The position numbers and the translations under genes were made by a program. Below, one piece after another: positions 1-5,755 of a DNA stretch of 5,755 bases. Below the pieces are notes generated by a model, which saw nothing but the letters and a program-made list of their open reading frames with translations, did not search any database and was not told the origin of the DNA. Source of the DNA: an uncultured Clostridia bacterium (GTDB lineage: Bacteria; Bacillota; Clostridia; Oscillospirales; Ruminococcaceae); assembly GCA_947072265.1 (NCBI GenBank), contig CAMTHN010000040.1:1-5755 (forward strand), in the 5' to 3' direction. Within the stretch, counting starts at the first letter, position 1. Each line of letters begins with the position of its first letter.

Positions 1-85
1 TGGTGGGAGATGGCGGATTCGAACCACCGAAGCATAAAGCAACAGATTTACAGTCTGCCCCCTTTGGCCGCTCGGGAAATCTCCC
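1..85 (-). tRNA. tRNA-Tyr (anticodon GTA)
   Basis: On the minus strand this folds as a class II tRNA of 85 nt. The acceptor stem GGGAGAT pairs perfectly with ATCTCCC, followed by discriminator A and an encoded CCA that ends exactly at the window edge. The anticodon loop CTGTAAA gives GTA, which reads the tyrosine codons UAU and UAC. The variable region is long (about 14 nt), as expected for bacterial tRNA-Tyr. The T arm is GGTGG-TTCGAAT-CCGCC. It lies 31 nt downstream of tRNA-Thr and has no promoter-like sequence of its own, so it is probably transcribed together with tRNA-Thr. Any terminator would lie outside the window. Confidence 0.97.
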
Positions 86-101
86 TATTTTAACGATATG
101 A

Positions 102-209
102 TATAAACGTAAAAAATGGAGCTGGTGGACGGATTTGAACCCCCGACCTGCTGATTACAAATCAGCTGCTCTACCAACTGAGCTACACCAGCGAATTATT
201 ACGTTTATA
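102..209. repeat. 11-bp inverted repeat flanking tRNA-Thr
   Basis: TATAAACGTAA at 102-112 is the exact reverse complement of TTACGTTTATA at 199-209, so the two arms bracket the tRNA-Thr gene. In a transcript started upstream of tRNA-Thr they could pair into a stalk around the tRNA, as in some multi-tRNA precursors. However, the likely tRNA-Thr start site (near 203) falls inside the upstream arm, so the full stalk would form only in transcripts reading through from tRNA-Pro. Chance is possible in such AT-rich DNA, although the central ACGT is less usual. Confidence 0.4.
117..192 (-). tRNA. tRNA-Thr (anticodon TGT)
   Basis: A standard 76-nt tRNA with a perfect 7-bp acceptor stem (GCTGGTG with CACCAGC), discriminator T and an encoded CCA. 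The D stem is GCTC/GAGC. The anticodon stem GCTGA/TCAGC encloses the loop TTTGTAA, giving TGT for the threonine codon ACA and, by wobble, related codons. The T stem is unusual: GGGGG faces CCGTC, which gives a G-T wobble at the second pair and a G-G mismatch at the third. All other arms look sound, so the gene is probably functional. It has its own promoter immediately upstream. Confidence 0.96.
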
Positions 210-238
210 ATAATAACATATTTAAAATATAATGTCAA
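210..238 (-). promoter_or_regulatory. Promoter of tRNA-Thr (and probably tRNA-Tyr)
   Basis: On the minus strand there is a perfect -35 TTGACA (238-233), a 17-bp spacer and a -10 TATTAT (215-210, 5 of 6 consensus bases) preceded by TGT, which makes an extended -10. The tRNA 5' end lies 17 nt below the -10 edge, so transcription should start about 11 nt upstream of the mature tRNA. Its design and distance match the tRNA-Pro promoter. No regulatory leader is visible. Confidence 0.8.
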
Positions 239-250
239 GATTTATTCTAA

Positions 251-327
251 TGGTCGGGGCGACAGGACTTGAACCTGCGGCATCTTGGTCCCAAACCAAG
301 CACTCTACCAAACTGAGCTACGCCCCG
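251..327 (-). tRNA. tRNA-Pro (anticodon TGG)
   Basis: A 77-nt tRNA. The acceptor stem CGGGGCG pairs perfectly with CGCCCCG, followed by discriminator A and an encoded CCA. The first base of the mature tRNA is C, as is usual for bacterial tRNA-Pro. The anticodon stem CTTGG/CCAAG holds the loop TTTGGGA, giving TGG, which reads CCA and by wobble other proline codons. The D and T stems pair well, with single G-T wobbles. It is the first gene of the leftward tRNA cluster visible here. No terminator separates it from tRNA-Thr, so readthrough into the downstream tRNAs is plausible. Confidence 0.97.
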
Positions 328-344
328 ATCAATCAATATTTAAT

Positions 345-373
345 ATATTAACATAAACAAATTATTTTGTCAA
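345..373 (-). promoter_or_regulatory. Promoter of tRNA-Pro
   Basis: On the minus strand a perfect -35 TTGACA (373-368) is followed by a 17-bp spacer and a -10 TAATAT (350-345, 4 of 6 consensus bases) preceded by TGT, an extended -10. The -10 edge is 17 nt from the tRNA 5' end, exactly as for tRNA-Thr. The -35 region shares a 14-bp identical block with the tRNA-Thr promoter. It is divergent from the secA promoter, and the two core elements do not overlap. Confidence 0.75.
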
Positions 374-415
374 GATTTATTTTATTGTTTCTATATATTA
401 TTTATAGAACTTGTG

Positions 416-424
416 TGTTATAAT
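416..424 (+). promoter_or_regulatory. Extended -10 promoter of secA
   Basis: A perfect TATAAT at 419-424 is preceded by TGT at 416-418, the extended -10 motif (TGnTATAAT). No good -35 is present at the expected distance (around 396-401 the sequence is only AT-rich), which fits an extended -10 promoter. The predicted start near 431 leaves a 5' leader of about 40 nt before the secA start codon. That is too short for a SecM-like arrest peptide or a riboswitch. Confidence 0.65.
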
Positions 425-460
425 AACTAAATATAAAAAGTTTAAAGATAATAATATTTA

Positions 461-467
461 GAGGTGA
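461..467 (+). promoter_or_regulatory. secA ribosome binding site; fixes the start at 473
   Basis: GAGGTGA lies 5 nt before the ATG at 473. An in-frame GTG at 464 would add three residues (M-N-L), but that GTG is itself part of this Shine-Dalgarno sequence and has no ribosome binding site ahead of it. The ATG at 473 is therefore the better start. Confidence 0.88.
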
Positions 468-472
468 ATTTA

Positions 473-3208
473 ATGGGTTTATTAGAAAAAATATTCGGTT
501 CTTATAGTAAACGAGAGCTAAAACATATTAACCCAATCATGAATAAAGTTCTTGATTTAGATAAAAAATATACAGAAATGTCCGATGAAGATCTTAAGGG
601 ACAAACATCAATTTTTAAAGAAAGATTATCAAATGGAGAGTCTGTAGATGATATACTACCCGATGCTTTTGCTACTTGTAGAGAAGTTTCCTATCGAGTA
701 CTAGGAATGAAACACTTTCCTGTTCAAATAATCGGAGGGATAGTTCTACATCAAGGCAGAATAGCAGAAATGAAAACTGGAGAAGGAAAAACATTAGTAG
801 CAACTCTTCCAACATATTTAAATGCTTTAACAGGAAAAGGAGTTCATATAGTAACGGTAAATGATTATCTAGCTAAGAGAGACTCCGAATGGATGGGTAA
901 AATATTTAAATTTTTAGGAATGACTGTTGGTTTAATAACCAATTCAATTCCACAACATATGCGACAATCTCAATATAATTGTGATATTATATACGCAACT
1001 AATAACGAGCTTGGATTTGACTATTTAAGAGATAATATGTGTATATATTCATCCCATAAAGTTCAACGTGGATTTAATTTTGCAGTCATAGATGAGGTTG
1101 ATTCGATACTAGTAGATGAAGCGAGAACTCCGCTTATAATATCTGGACAAGGTGATAAATCCACAGATTTATATGTAGTAGCTGATAAATTTGCTAAAAC
1201 ATTAAAAATGCATAAAGTTGCTGAACTTGATGATAAAATTGATAATGATAATATAGATGCAGATTATATTGTTGACGAAAAGGCAAAAACTGCAACATTA
1301 ACCCCTTCTGGAGTTAAAAAAGCTGAAAATTATTTCTTATTAGACAATCTTATGGATGCAGACAATATATCTACTCTACATCATATTAATCAATCAATCA
1401 GAGCAAATAGTATAATGAAGAATGAAATAGATTATGTAATTAATAATGGTGAAATTGTTATTGTTGATGAATTTACAGGTCGTTTAATGATAGGGAGAAG
1501 ATACAACGAAGGACTTCATCAAGCAATAGAAGCGAAAGAGGGCGTTACTGTAGAACGAGAATCGAAAACTCTCGCAACTATAACATTTCAAAATCTGTTT
1601 AGAATATATACTAAATTATCTGGAATGACAGGTACTGCTATGACAGAAGAGGGAGAATTTAGAGAAATATACAAACTCGATGTTATAGAAATTCCAACTA
1701 ATAAGCCGATTAAAAGATCTGACCATGACGATGTTATATTTAAAACATTAAACGCAAAAAACGAGTCTATTATTCAAAAAATAATAGACTGTAATAAAAA
1801 AGGTCAACCAATTCTTGTAGGAACTATTTCAATAGAAGATTCTGAAAAAATAAGTAGAATGTTAAAAGTTAAAAAAATTCCTCATAATGTTTTAAATGCA
1901 AAATATCATGATAAAGAAGCAGAAATTATTGCACAGGCAGGTAAATTTGGTAGTGTGACAATTGCCACAAACATGGCTGGTCGTGGAACAGATATTGTCC
2001 TTGGGGGAAATGCAGATTTTTTATCTAATTCTGAGCTATTAAAACGAGGGTATAAGCAATCACAAATAGATATTATTAATAGTTTCATTGAAACCGATGA
2101 TGAAGAAATTATTGAAGGTAGAAAAATATATAAAGAATTTTCAGAAAAATTTAAAAAAGAAATAAAGATAGAAGCAGATAAAGTTAGAGAAGCTGGAGGA
2201 CTATATATTTTAGGAACAGAAAGACATGAATCTAGACGTATAGACAATCAGTTACGTGGACGTGCAGGCAGACAGGGAGACCTGGGAGAAAGTTGTTTTT
2301 TCTTATCTTTAGAAGATGATATAATGAGATTATTTGGCGGAGAAAAAGTTAAAAATATTATGAATGTTCTAAAAATTGATGAATCTCAGCCAATAGAAAA
2401 TAAAATATTAACAAATTCTATAGAATCTGCACAACGTAAAGTTGAAGGTAGAAATTTTGGGATAAGAAAAAATGTTCTTCAGTTTGATGATGTTATGAAT
2501 AAGCAAAGAGAAATTATATATAGTCAACGTGAAAAAGTATTAAATGGGGAAAATCTTAAAGACTATATACTATCTATGGTAAAAGATAGTATATCATCAA
2601 CAGTTCAACAATACATAGCAAATACCGATATTAAAGATGATTGGAATATAGTAGGGCTTAAAGATCATTATCTAGGATTTTTAACAACAAATGATGATTT
2701 GAATATAACTAAAGAAGAACTTGAGGATATAACTAAAGAAAGTATTACAAAAATGCTTACAGATAAGGCAATAGCATTATACGAATTAAAAGAATTAGAA
2801 GCCCCTTCTTCAGAAACATTAAGAGAAATTGAAAGAGTCATACTGCTTAAAAATGTTGATACCAAATGGATGGATCATATAGATGCTATGGATGAATTGA
2901 AGAAAGGTATATATTTAAGAGCATATGGACAGAAAAATCCTGTTGTAGAGTATAGATTAGAAGGATTTGATATGTTTGATGAAATGATAGAGTCAATAAA
3001 AAGTGATACTACTAGAATTCTTTTAAGCTTATCTATAAAACCTAAAGAGGAAATAGTAAGAGAACCAGTCGTTATAAATACTAAAGAAAATATAGGTGAT
3101 ATAGAAAAGACACCTATACAAATACCTATCACATCTGATAAAACTGGACGAAATGATGATTGTCCTTGCGGGAGTGGTAATAAATACAAAAAATGTTGCG
3201 GTAAATAA
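473..3208 (+). CDS. secA: Protein translocase ATPase SecA
   Basis: SecA is the motor that binds the SecYEG channel and uses ATP to push unfolded preproteins across the cytoplasmic membrane. The protein is 911 residues from the ATG, full length for a clostridial SecA. Visible motifs: Walker A in MKTGEGKT (100-107); Walker B DEVD (207-210) followed by the conserved ARTPLIISG; a preprotein-crosslinking domain between about 222 and 365; LSGMTGTA (382-389); a second nucleotide-binding domain with GTISIE (450 on), TNMAGRGTD (499-507) and QLRGRAGRQGD (593-603); and the conserved WMDHIDAMD (from W799) and LRAYGQ helical scaffold. A variable insertion of about 60 charged residues (513-573) sits in the second nucleotide-binding domain; it is shorter in Bacillus. 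A low-conservation linker from about 853 leads to a zinc-binding tail, C897-x-C899-x8-C908-C909. The intact tail indicates the housekeeping SecA rather than an accessory SecA2. No frameshift or missing key residue is seen. The gene appears monocistronic, ending in a shared terminator. Confidence 0.98.
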   Translation: MGLLEKIFGSYSKRELKHINPIMNKVLDLDKKYTEMSDEDLKGQTSIFKERLSNGESVDDILPDAFATCREVSYRVLGMKHFPVQIIGGIVLHQGRIAEMKTGEGKTLVATLPTYLNALTGKGVHIVTVNDYLAKRDSEWMGKIFKFLGMTVGLITNSIPQHMRQSQYNCDIIYATNNELGFDYLRDNMCIYSSHKVQRGFNFAVIDEVDSILVDEARTPLIISGQGDKSTDLYVVADKFAKTLKMHKVAELDDKIDNDNIDADYIVDEKAKTATLTPSGVKKAENYFLLDNLMDADNISTLHHINQSIRANSIMKNEIDYVINNGEIVIVDEFTGRLMIGRRYNEGLHQAIEAKEGVTVERESKTLATITFQNLFRIYTKLSGMTGTAMTEEGEFREIYKLDVIEIPTNKPIKRSDHDDVIFKTLNAKNESIIQKIIDCNKKGQPILVGTISIEDSEKISRMLKVKKIPHNVLNAKYHDKEAEIIAQAGKFGSVTIATNMAGRGTDIVLGGNADFLSNSELLKRGYKQSQIDIINSFIETDDEEIIEGRKIYKEFSEKFKKEIKIEADKVREAGGLYILGTERHESRRIDNQLRGRAGRQGDLGESCFFLSLEDDIMRLFGGEKVKNIMNVLKIDESQPIENKILTNSIESAQRKVEGRNFGIRKNVLQFDDVMNKQREIIYSQREKVLNGENLKDYILSMVKDSISSTVQQYIANTDIKDDWNIVGLKDHYLGFLTTNDDLNITKEELEDITKESITKMLTDKAIALYELKELEAPSSETLREIERVILLKNVDTKWMDHIDAMDELKKGIYLRAYGQKNPVVEYRLEGFDMFDEMIESIKSDTTRILLSLSIKPKEEIVREPVVINTKENIGDIEKTPIQIPITSDKTGRNDDCPCGSGNKYKKCCGK

Positions 3209-3253
3209 AAAGAAAGAAGGAAGCGTAAACGCTTCCTTCTTTCTTTTTATTTA
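3202..3253. terminator. Bidirectional rho-independent terminator shared by secA and the surface-protein gene
   Basis: A perfect inverted repeat has 24-bp arms (3202-3225 and 3230-3253) around a TAAA loop (3226-3229). The GC-containing core is GAAGGAAGCG pairing with CGCTTCCTTC. It is flanked by TTTTTATTTATT on the plus strand and TTTTTATTTACC on the minus strand, so it can end transcripts from both sides. The left arm contains the secA stop codon (3206-3208). The right arm ends 9 bp short of the stop of the convergent gene. Confidence 0.93.
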
Positions 3254-3262
3254 TTTATTATT

Positions 3263-5602
3263 CTACTTACTTTGAATGTTTTTATCTTGAGGAAATTTTT
3301 TATTTTTTCTAGAAAAAATAACTACTCCTACAGCACCAGATATTAAGAAAACCATTATAAGTGCTATAGCACTTTGATCCCCTGTCATAGGAACTTTAGA
3401 GTTAGTTCCCCCATTATTATCTCCAGTTATACCACCTGTATTTGGATTAATTATAGTTAACGCAAGAGTTTTTTTAGCAACATTTCCATAACCATCATCA
3501 TAACTATAATTTATATCATAAAGACCTGTTTTAGATGTATCAAACTTACCATCATCACTAATAAGACCCTCTGGTAAAGATTCAATTATAACTTTATCTT
3601 TAACATCTCCTATAGCAGGATCAATAGCAGAAACTATATAATCTTTAGGAAATAAATTATCTCCCTGTGTAATTTCTTCTTTATCTTTTGAAATAATGAT
3701 TTCAGGTTTACCATGTTTAACAATTCTAACAGTTACATCTGATTTATCTGTTCCACTCCAAGTAACCCATGGATATACACTAAAATCGGCTTTAGCTGTA
3801 AATACCCATTCTTTACCAACCTTTTTTGTATCAAAATCTTCTGGTAAAGTATTCGGAGTATATGTTAAATCTAATCTTGCAACTGTTGCAGGAAGTTGAC
3901 CAGTTAAATCAGCATTTATTGTTTGAACAAGATATTTTAAAAGATCCTCAAAAGTTTTTATAGATGTTCCAGCTTCTATCTCTACAACTTCAGGAATAAA
4001 AGGCATTACACCTTTTACAGGATTAACTTTTATATCTACCGTAGCTTTTCTACCGGAAGAATCAACAACATTAGATTCTAATTGATATGTTGTTCCTTTC
4101 TCTACAAATGGTATATCTTTTTCTTTATAAGTCCATGTAACACCATTTATATCAATTTTTTTACCTCCTGGTATATTTCCAACTATAGTTGAAGGTCCAA
4201 TTTTAGGAATAGATTCTCTTGTATTTCTAGAATCATCTGCAGTTATCTCTATTGGTTTTATAGAATCAAAAGAATCAACTAATTTAATATCAACCAAACC
4301 AATAGCTCTTCTATTATCTGGATTTATTATATTGTCCAAACTAGGATTAAGTCTTCCTGTTACAAATTTTCCAAATCCAACTTCATCAGAGCTTTCACCT
4401 TCATCCCACTCCCATTTTTCAACAGGCATATTAGCTCTAGTATTATCAGACTCAGATCCTGTTATAGGATTATATGTCACTGGAACTCTAGTTACATTAA
4501 GATCTATATGATCTAAATTTCCAAATTGATAAACGTCACCTATTGTACCTACATTAATATCTTTTGTTATTTTATTAGGTCTTTTATCAACTAAATGAGA
4601 AGCGGGATCACTTTCTGGGAATAAAGGTTGTGTTGCTGTTATTTTTAAAATTCCGCCTAAATTTAGATGAGAATTAAATTTATCATCTACTGTTCTATTT
4701 AAACTAACGGTTACAGATCCATTAGTAGTCGCTGTCGCTTCTCCCAAAAGAATAGTATTAGTTGGATCATAAACTTTTATAACAGTTCCATTAGGAACAT
4801 AAGGAATACCTTTTAGATTTCCTACAGTTATGGTTCTAATTCCTGTTAAAGGGTTTGTATCTGTGATATTTTCAGGAATAGCGCCTGTAAAATCTTCTAT
4901 AACTAATTCTCTTTCGCCTATTGTTATATCTCCAGTTATAGAATCTCCTAGATGGTTAGCTGTTACAATCTTTCCACCTATAAGATCCCTAACAGTAGTT
5001 GCTTGAAGTTTTGGTATATCTTTATTTATAGATATAATTGTTTTTTTTGCAGGAGGTTGTTTTTTGATATAAATAGGCATAACAAAAGTTGTCCCATCCT
5101 CATTAAAAACGCTGGATTGATTATATATATTGCTATCATAAACATAAGTTGTTGTAAATATTCTTCTATTATCTGTAAATTTAGTATCAGATGCTCTTAA
5201 ATTATAAGTATTATCTGCAAGCTTTCCATTAATTTGACTACCAAATATAGTGGATTTAATATCATTTACATACATATCAGAACTAAAATTAGCTGGTATA
5301 AGTAAATTTTGTATATACTCTGGATCGTAATCCAATGCTTGTGTTAATGCGACAATCCCTTTTATAGCAAAAGATGGAACTCCAGTAAATTCAATCTTAG
5401 CTAAGAGAGTCTGTCCAACCCTTACATCATTACTGTTCATCTTTGCTCCAACAGTTTTTCCATCGTATTCATATAAATTCAAGTTAATGTCCATGCCAGT
5501 TGATTTTTCTACACCAGCATTTGCATTTGAAACAAACACCATATTGAAAAACATAGCAACTACGATAGCAAGTGCAAAAGATCTTTTTAAAGTACTATTC
5601 AT
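3263..5602 (-). CDS. Sortase-anchored multidomain surface protein, function unknown
   Basis: A 779-residue protein built for secretion and wall attachment. Residues 1-29 are a Sec signal peptide: K6-R7, a hydrophobic core, and ANA before the predicted cut at 29/30. Residues about 37-205 resemble a cohesin-like beta fold (VRVGQTLLAKIEF, then ALDYDPEYIQ), a tentative assignment. Residues about 232-340 look like a small bacterial Ig-like repeat (GTVIKVYDPTNT, then LLGEATATTNGSVTVSL). Three further beta-rich segments follow at about 435-528, 538-629 and 632-719. The last resembles Ig-like DUF5011 domains (IGDVKDKV, then FDTSKTGLYDINYSYDDGYGN). A Gly/Asn linker (720-736) precedes the sorting signal VPMTG (737-741), a membrane helix (about 745-763) and the basic tail RKNKK (765-769). 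No cysteine is present. No catalytic motif, pilin motif or YSIRK signal was found, so adhesion or a structural wall role is an inference. The ATG at 5602 is preferred to an in-frame GTG at 5617, which lies in the ribosome binding site. No sortase gene is in the window. Confidence 0.9.
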   Translation of the reverse strand: MNSTLKRSFALAIVVAMFFNMVFVSNANAGVEKSTGMDINLNLYEYDGKTVGAKMNSNDVRVGQTLLAKIEFTGVPSFAIKGIVALTQALDYDPEYIQNLLIPANFSSDMYVNDIKSTIFGSQINGKLADNTYNLRASDTKFTDNRRIFTTTYVYDSNIYNQSSVFNEDGTTFVMPIYIKKQPPAKKTIISINKDIPKLQATTVRDLIGGKIVTANHLGDSITGDITIGERELVIEDFTGAIPENITDTNPLTGIRTITVGNLKGIPYVPNGTVIKVYDPTNTILLGEATATTNGSVTVSLNRTVDDKFNSHLNLGGILKITATQPLFPESDPASHLVDKRPNKITKDINVGTIGDVYQFGNLDHIDLNVTRVPVTYNPITGSESDNTRANMPVEKWEWDEGESSDEVGFGKFVTGRLNPSLDNIINPDNRRAIGLVDIKLVDSFDSIKPIEITADDSRNTRESIPKIGPSTIVGNIPGGKKIDINGVTWTYKEKDIPFVEKGTTYQLESNVVDSSGRKATVDIKVNPVKGVMPFIPEVVEIEAGTSIKTFEDLLKYLVQTINADLTGQLPATVARLDLTYTPNTLPEDFDTKKVGKEWVFTAKADFSVYPWVTWSGTDKSDVTVRIVKHGKPEIIISKDKEEITQGDNLFPKDYIVSAIDPAIGDVKDKVIIESLPEGLISDDGKFDTSKTGLYDINYSYDDGYGNVAKKTLALTIINPNTGGITGDNNGGTNSKVPMTGDQSAIALIMVFLISGAVGVVIFSRKNKKFPQDKNIQSK
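3266..3394 (-). other. C-terminal sortase sorting signal (VPMTG, membrane helix, basic tail)
   Basis: This encodes residues 737-779 of the surface protein. The pentapeptide VPMTG is an LPXTG variant with V in place of L. It is followed by GDQSA, a hydrophobic stretch of about 19 residues and RKNKK. Sortases cut between T and G and join the threonine to the wall precursor. The tail after the hydrophobic stretch (16 residues) is longer than in most such signals. Confidence 0.88.
5516..5602 (-). other. Sec signal peptide of the surface protein
   Basis: This encodes residues 1-29: a short basic region (K6, R7), a hydrophobic core from about 9 to 24, and A27-N28-A29 as an A-x-A signal peptidase I site. 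There is no lipobox cysteine, so it is not a lipoprotein, and no twin-arginine motif. Confidence 0.9.
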
Positions 5603-5613
5603 AATATAACGCC

Positions 5614-5619
5614 TCACCT
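5614..5619 (-). promoter_or_regulatory. Ribosome binding site of the surface-protein gene
   Basis: On the minus strand AGGTGA (5619-5614) lies 11 nt before the ATG at 5602, a slightly long but workable spacing. The GTG inside this element opens an in-frame extension (M-R-R-Y-I) that would add five residues, but using it would leave no Shine-Dalgarno sequence upstream. Confidence 0.72.
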
Positions 5620-5698
5620 TTTATTTTGATTTATAATCTATTCTTAAATTTCAATATATTAAAAAATTATCTTTATTAATTAAAGTAAAATAAATTGA

Positions 5699-5726
5699 AT
5701 CATATGAAATAAGAAAGATTAATCAA
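5699..5726 (-). promoter_or_regulatory. Candidate promoter of the surface-protein gene
   Basis: On the minus strand: -35 TTGATT (5726-5721, 4 of 6 consensus bases), a 16-bp spacer and -10 TATGAT (5704-5699, 5 of 6). A start near 5692 would give a leader of about 90 nt. The leader is very AT-rich and shows no strong hairpin or riboswitch. The surrounding DNA is so AT-rich that other -10-like sequences occur, so the exact promoter is uncertain. Confidence 0.45.
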
Positions 5727-5746
5727 ATATCTAATTATATTTTCGT

Positions 5747-5752
5747 ATTATA
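5747..5752 (-). promoter_or_regulatory. Alternative -10 element upstream of the surface-protein gene
   Basis: A perfect TATAAT on the minus strand (5752-5747) sits at the window edge; its -35 would lie outside. Another TATAAT occurs at 5739-5734. Either could give a longer leader (about 130-145 nt). In AT-rich DNA such matches arise by chance. Confidence 0.25.
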
Positions 5753-5755
5753 CAC

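Noticed and set aside
1..327. tRNA genes as an integration site for a mobile element
   Set aside because: No integrase gene or partial duplicated tRNA 3' end was seen in the window.
391..407. Small dyad CTATA...TATAG upstream of secA
   Set aside because: Only 5 AT-rich base pairs with a 7-nt loop; expected by chance in this composition.
464..472. GTG start for secA at 464
   Set aside because: The GTG is part of the Shine-Dalgarno GAGGTGA that serves the ATG at 473.
328..472. T-box, riboswitch or SecM-like leader before secA
   Set aside because: No T-box sequence or structured leader is visible, and the predicted leader is only about 40 nt.
1906..3189. Three minus-strand open frames inside secA (at 1906-2247, 2668-2865 and 2875-3189)
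   Set aside because: They lie opposite a clearly coding secA, have low-complexity Ser/Ile-rich translations typical of antisense reading, and lack ribosome binding sites.
3696..5200. Two plus-strand open frames inside the surface-protein gene (3696-3899 and 4952-5200)
   Set aside because: They are short, match no family, lack ribosome binding sites, and overlap a convincing gene on the other strand.
3263..5602. Surface protein as a sortase-assembled pilin
   Set aside because: No YPK-type pilin motif or E-box was found, and no pilus sortase is adjacent.
5603..5617. GTG start for the surface protein at 5617
   Set aside because: It sits inside the AGGTGA ribosome binding site, and the ATG at 5602 gives a normal signal peptide.
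5671..5685. Dyad CTTTA...TAAAG in the surface-gene leader
   Set aside because: A 5-bp AT-rich stem with no U-tract or conserved context; not enough for a regulatory call.

Overview
This is an AT-rich window (by eye around 30% G+C). It reads like chromosomal DNA of a low-GC Gram-positive anaerobe, most likely a clostridial Firmicute. The clues are AGGTGA-type ribosome binding sites, tRNA genes with encoded CCA ends, a SecA with the clostridial-style start and a cysteine-rich zinc tail, and a wall-anchored surface protein with a sortase signal. In-frame TGA is not used as a sense codon, so a mollicute is unlikely. The genus cannot be fixed from this sequence alone.

Layout: positions 1-327 hold three tRNA genes on the minus strand. 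In transcription order they are tRNA-Pro(TGG), tRNA-Thr(TGT) and tRNA-Tyr(GTA). tRNA-Pro and tRNA-Thr each have their own promoter, nearly identical in design and placed at exactly the same distance from the gene. tRNA-Tyr has no visible promoter and is probably co-transcribed. The cluster may continue beyond the left edge. Positions 328-472 are a divergent control region: the tRNA-Pro promoter points left and an extended -10 promoter for secA points right.

Positions 473-3208 carry a complete secA, the ATPase motor of the general protein export pathway. It converges on a large minus-strand gene (5602 to 3263) for a 779-residue secreted, sortase-anchored, multidomain surface protein. This has a signal peptide, a possible cohesin-like N-terminal domain, several Ig-like beta domains, a Gly/Asn linker, a VPMTG sorting signal, a membrane segment and a basic tail. 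The two genes share one long near-perfect hairpin that can act as a terminator in both directions and overlaps the secA stop codon. The right end (5603-5755) is the leader and promoter region of the surface-protein gene.

Functionally, SecA would drive export of the surface protein through SecYEG, and a sortase encoded elsewhere would anchor it to the wall. That link is generic: nothing in the sequence indicates co-regulation. No mobile element, CRISPR array, riboswitch or clearly new system was seen. The most noteworthy items are the uncharacterised surface protein, the matched tRNA promoters, the odd tRNA-Thr T-stem and the shared terminator.
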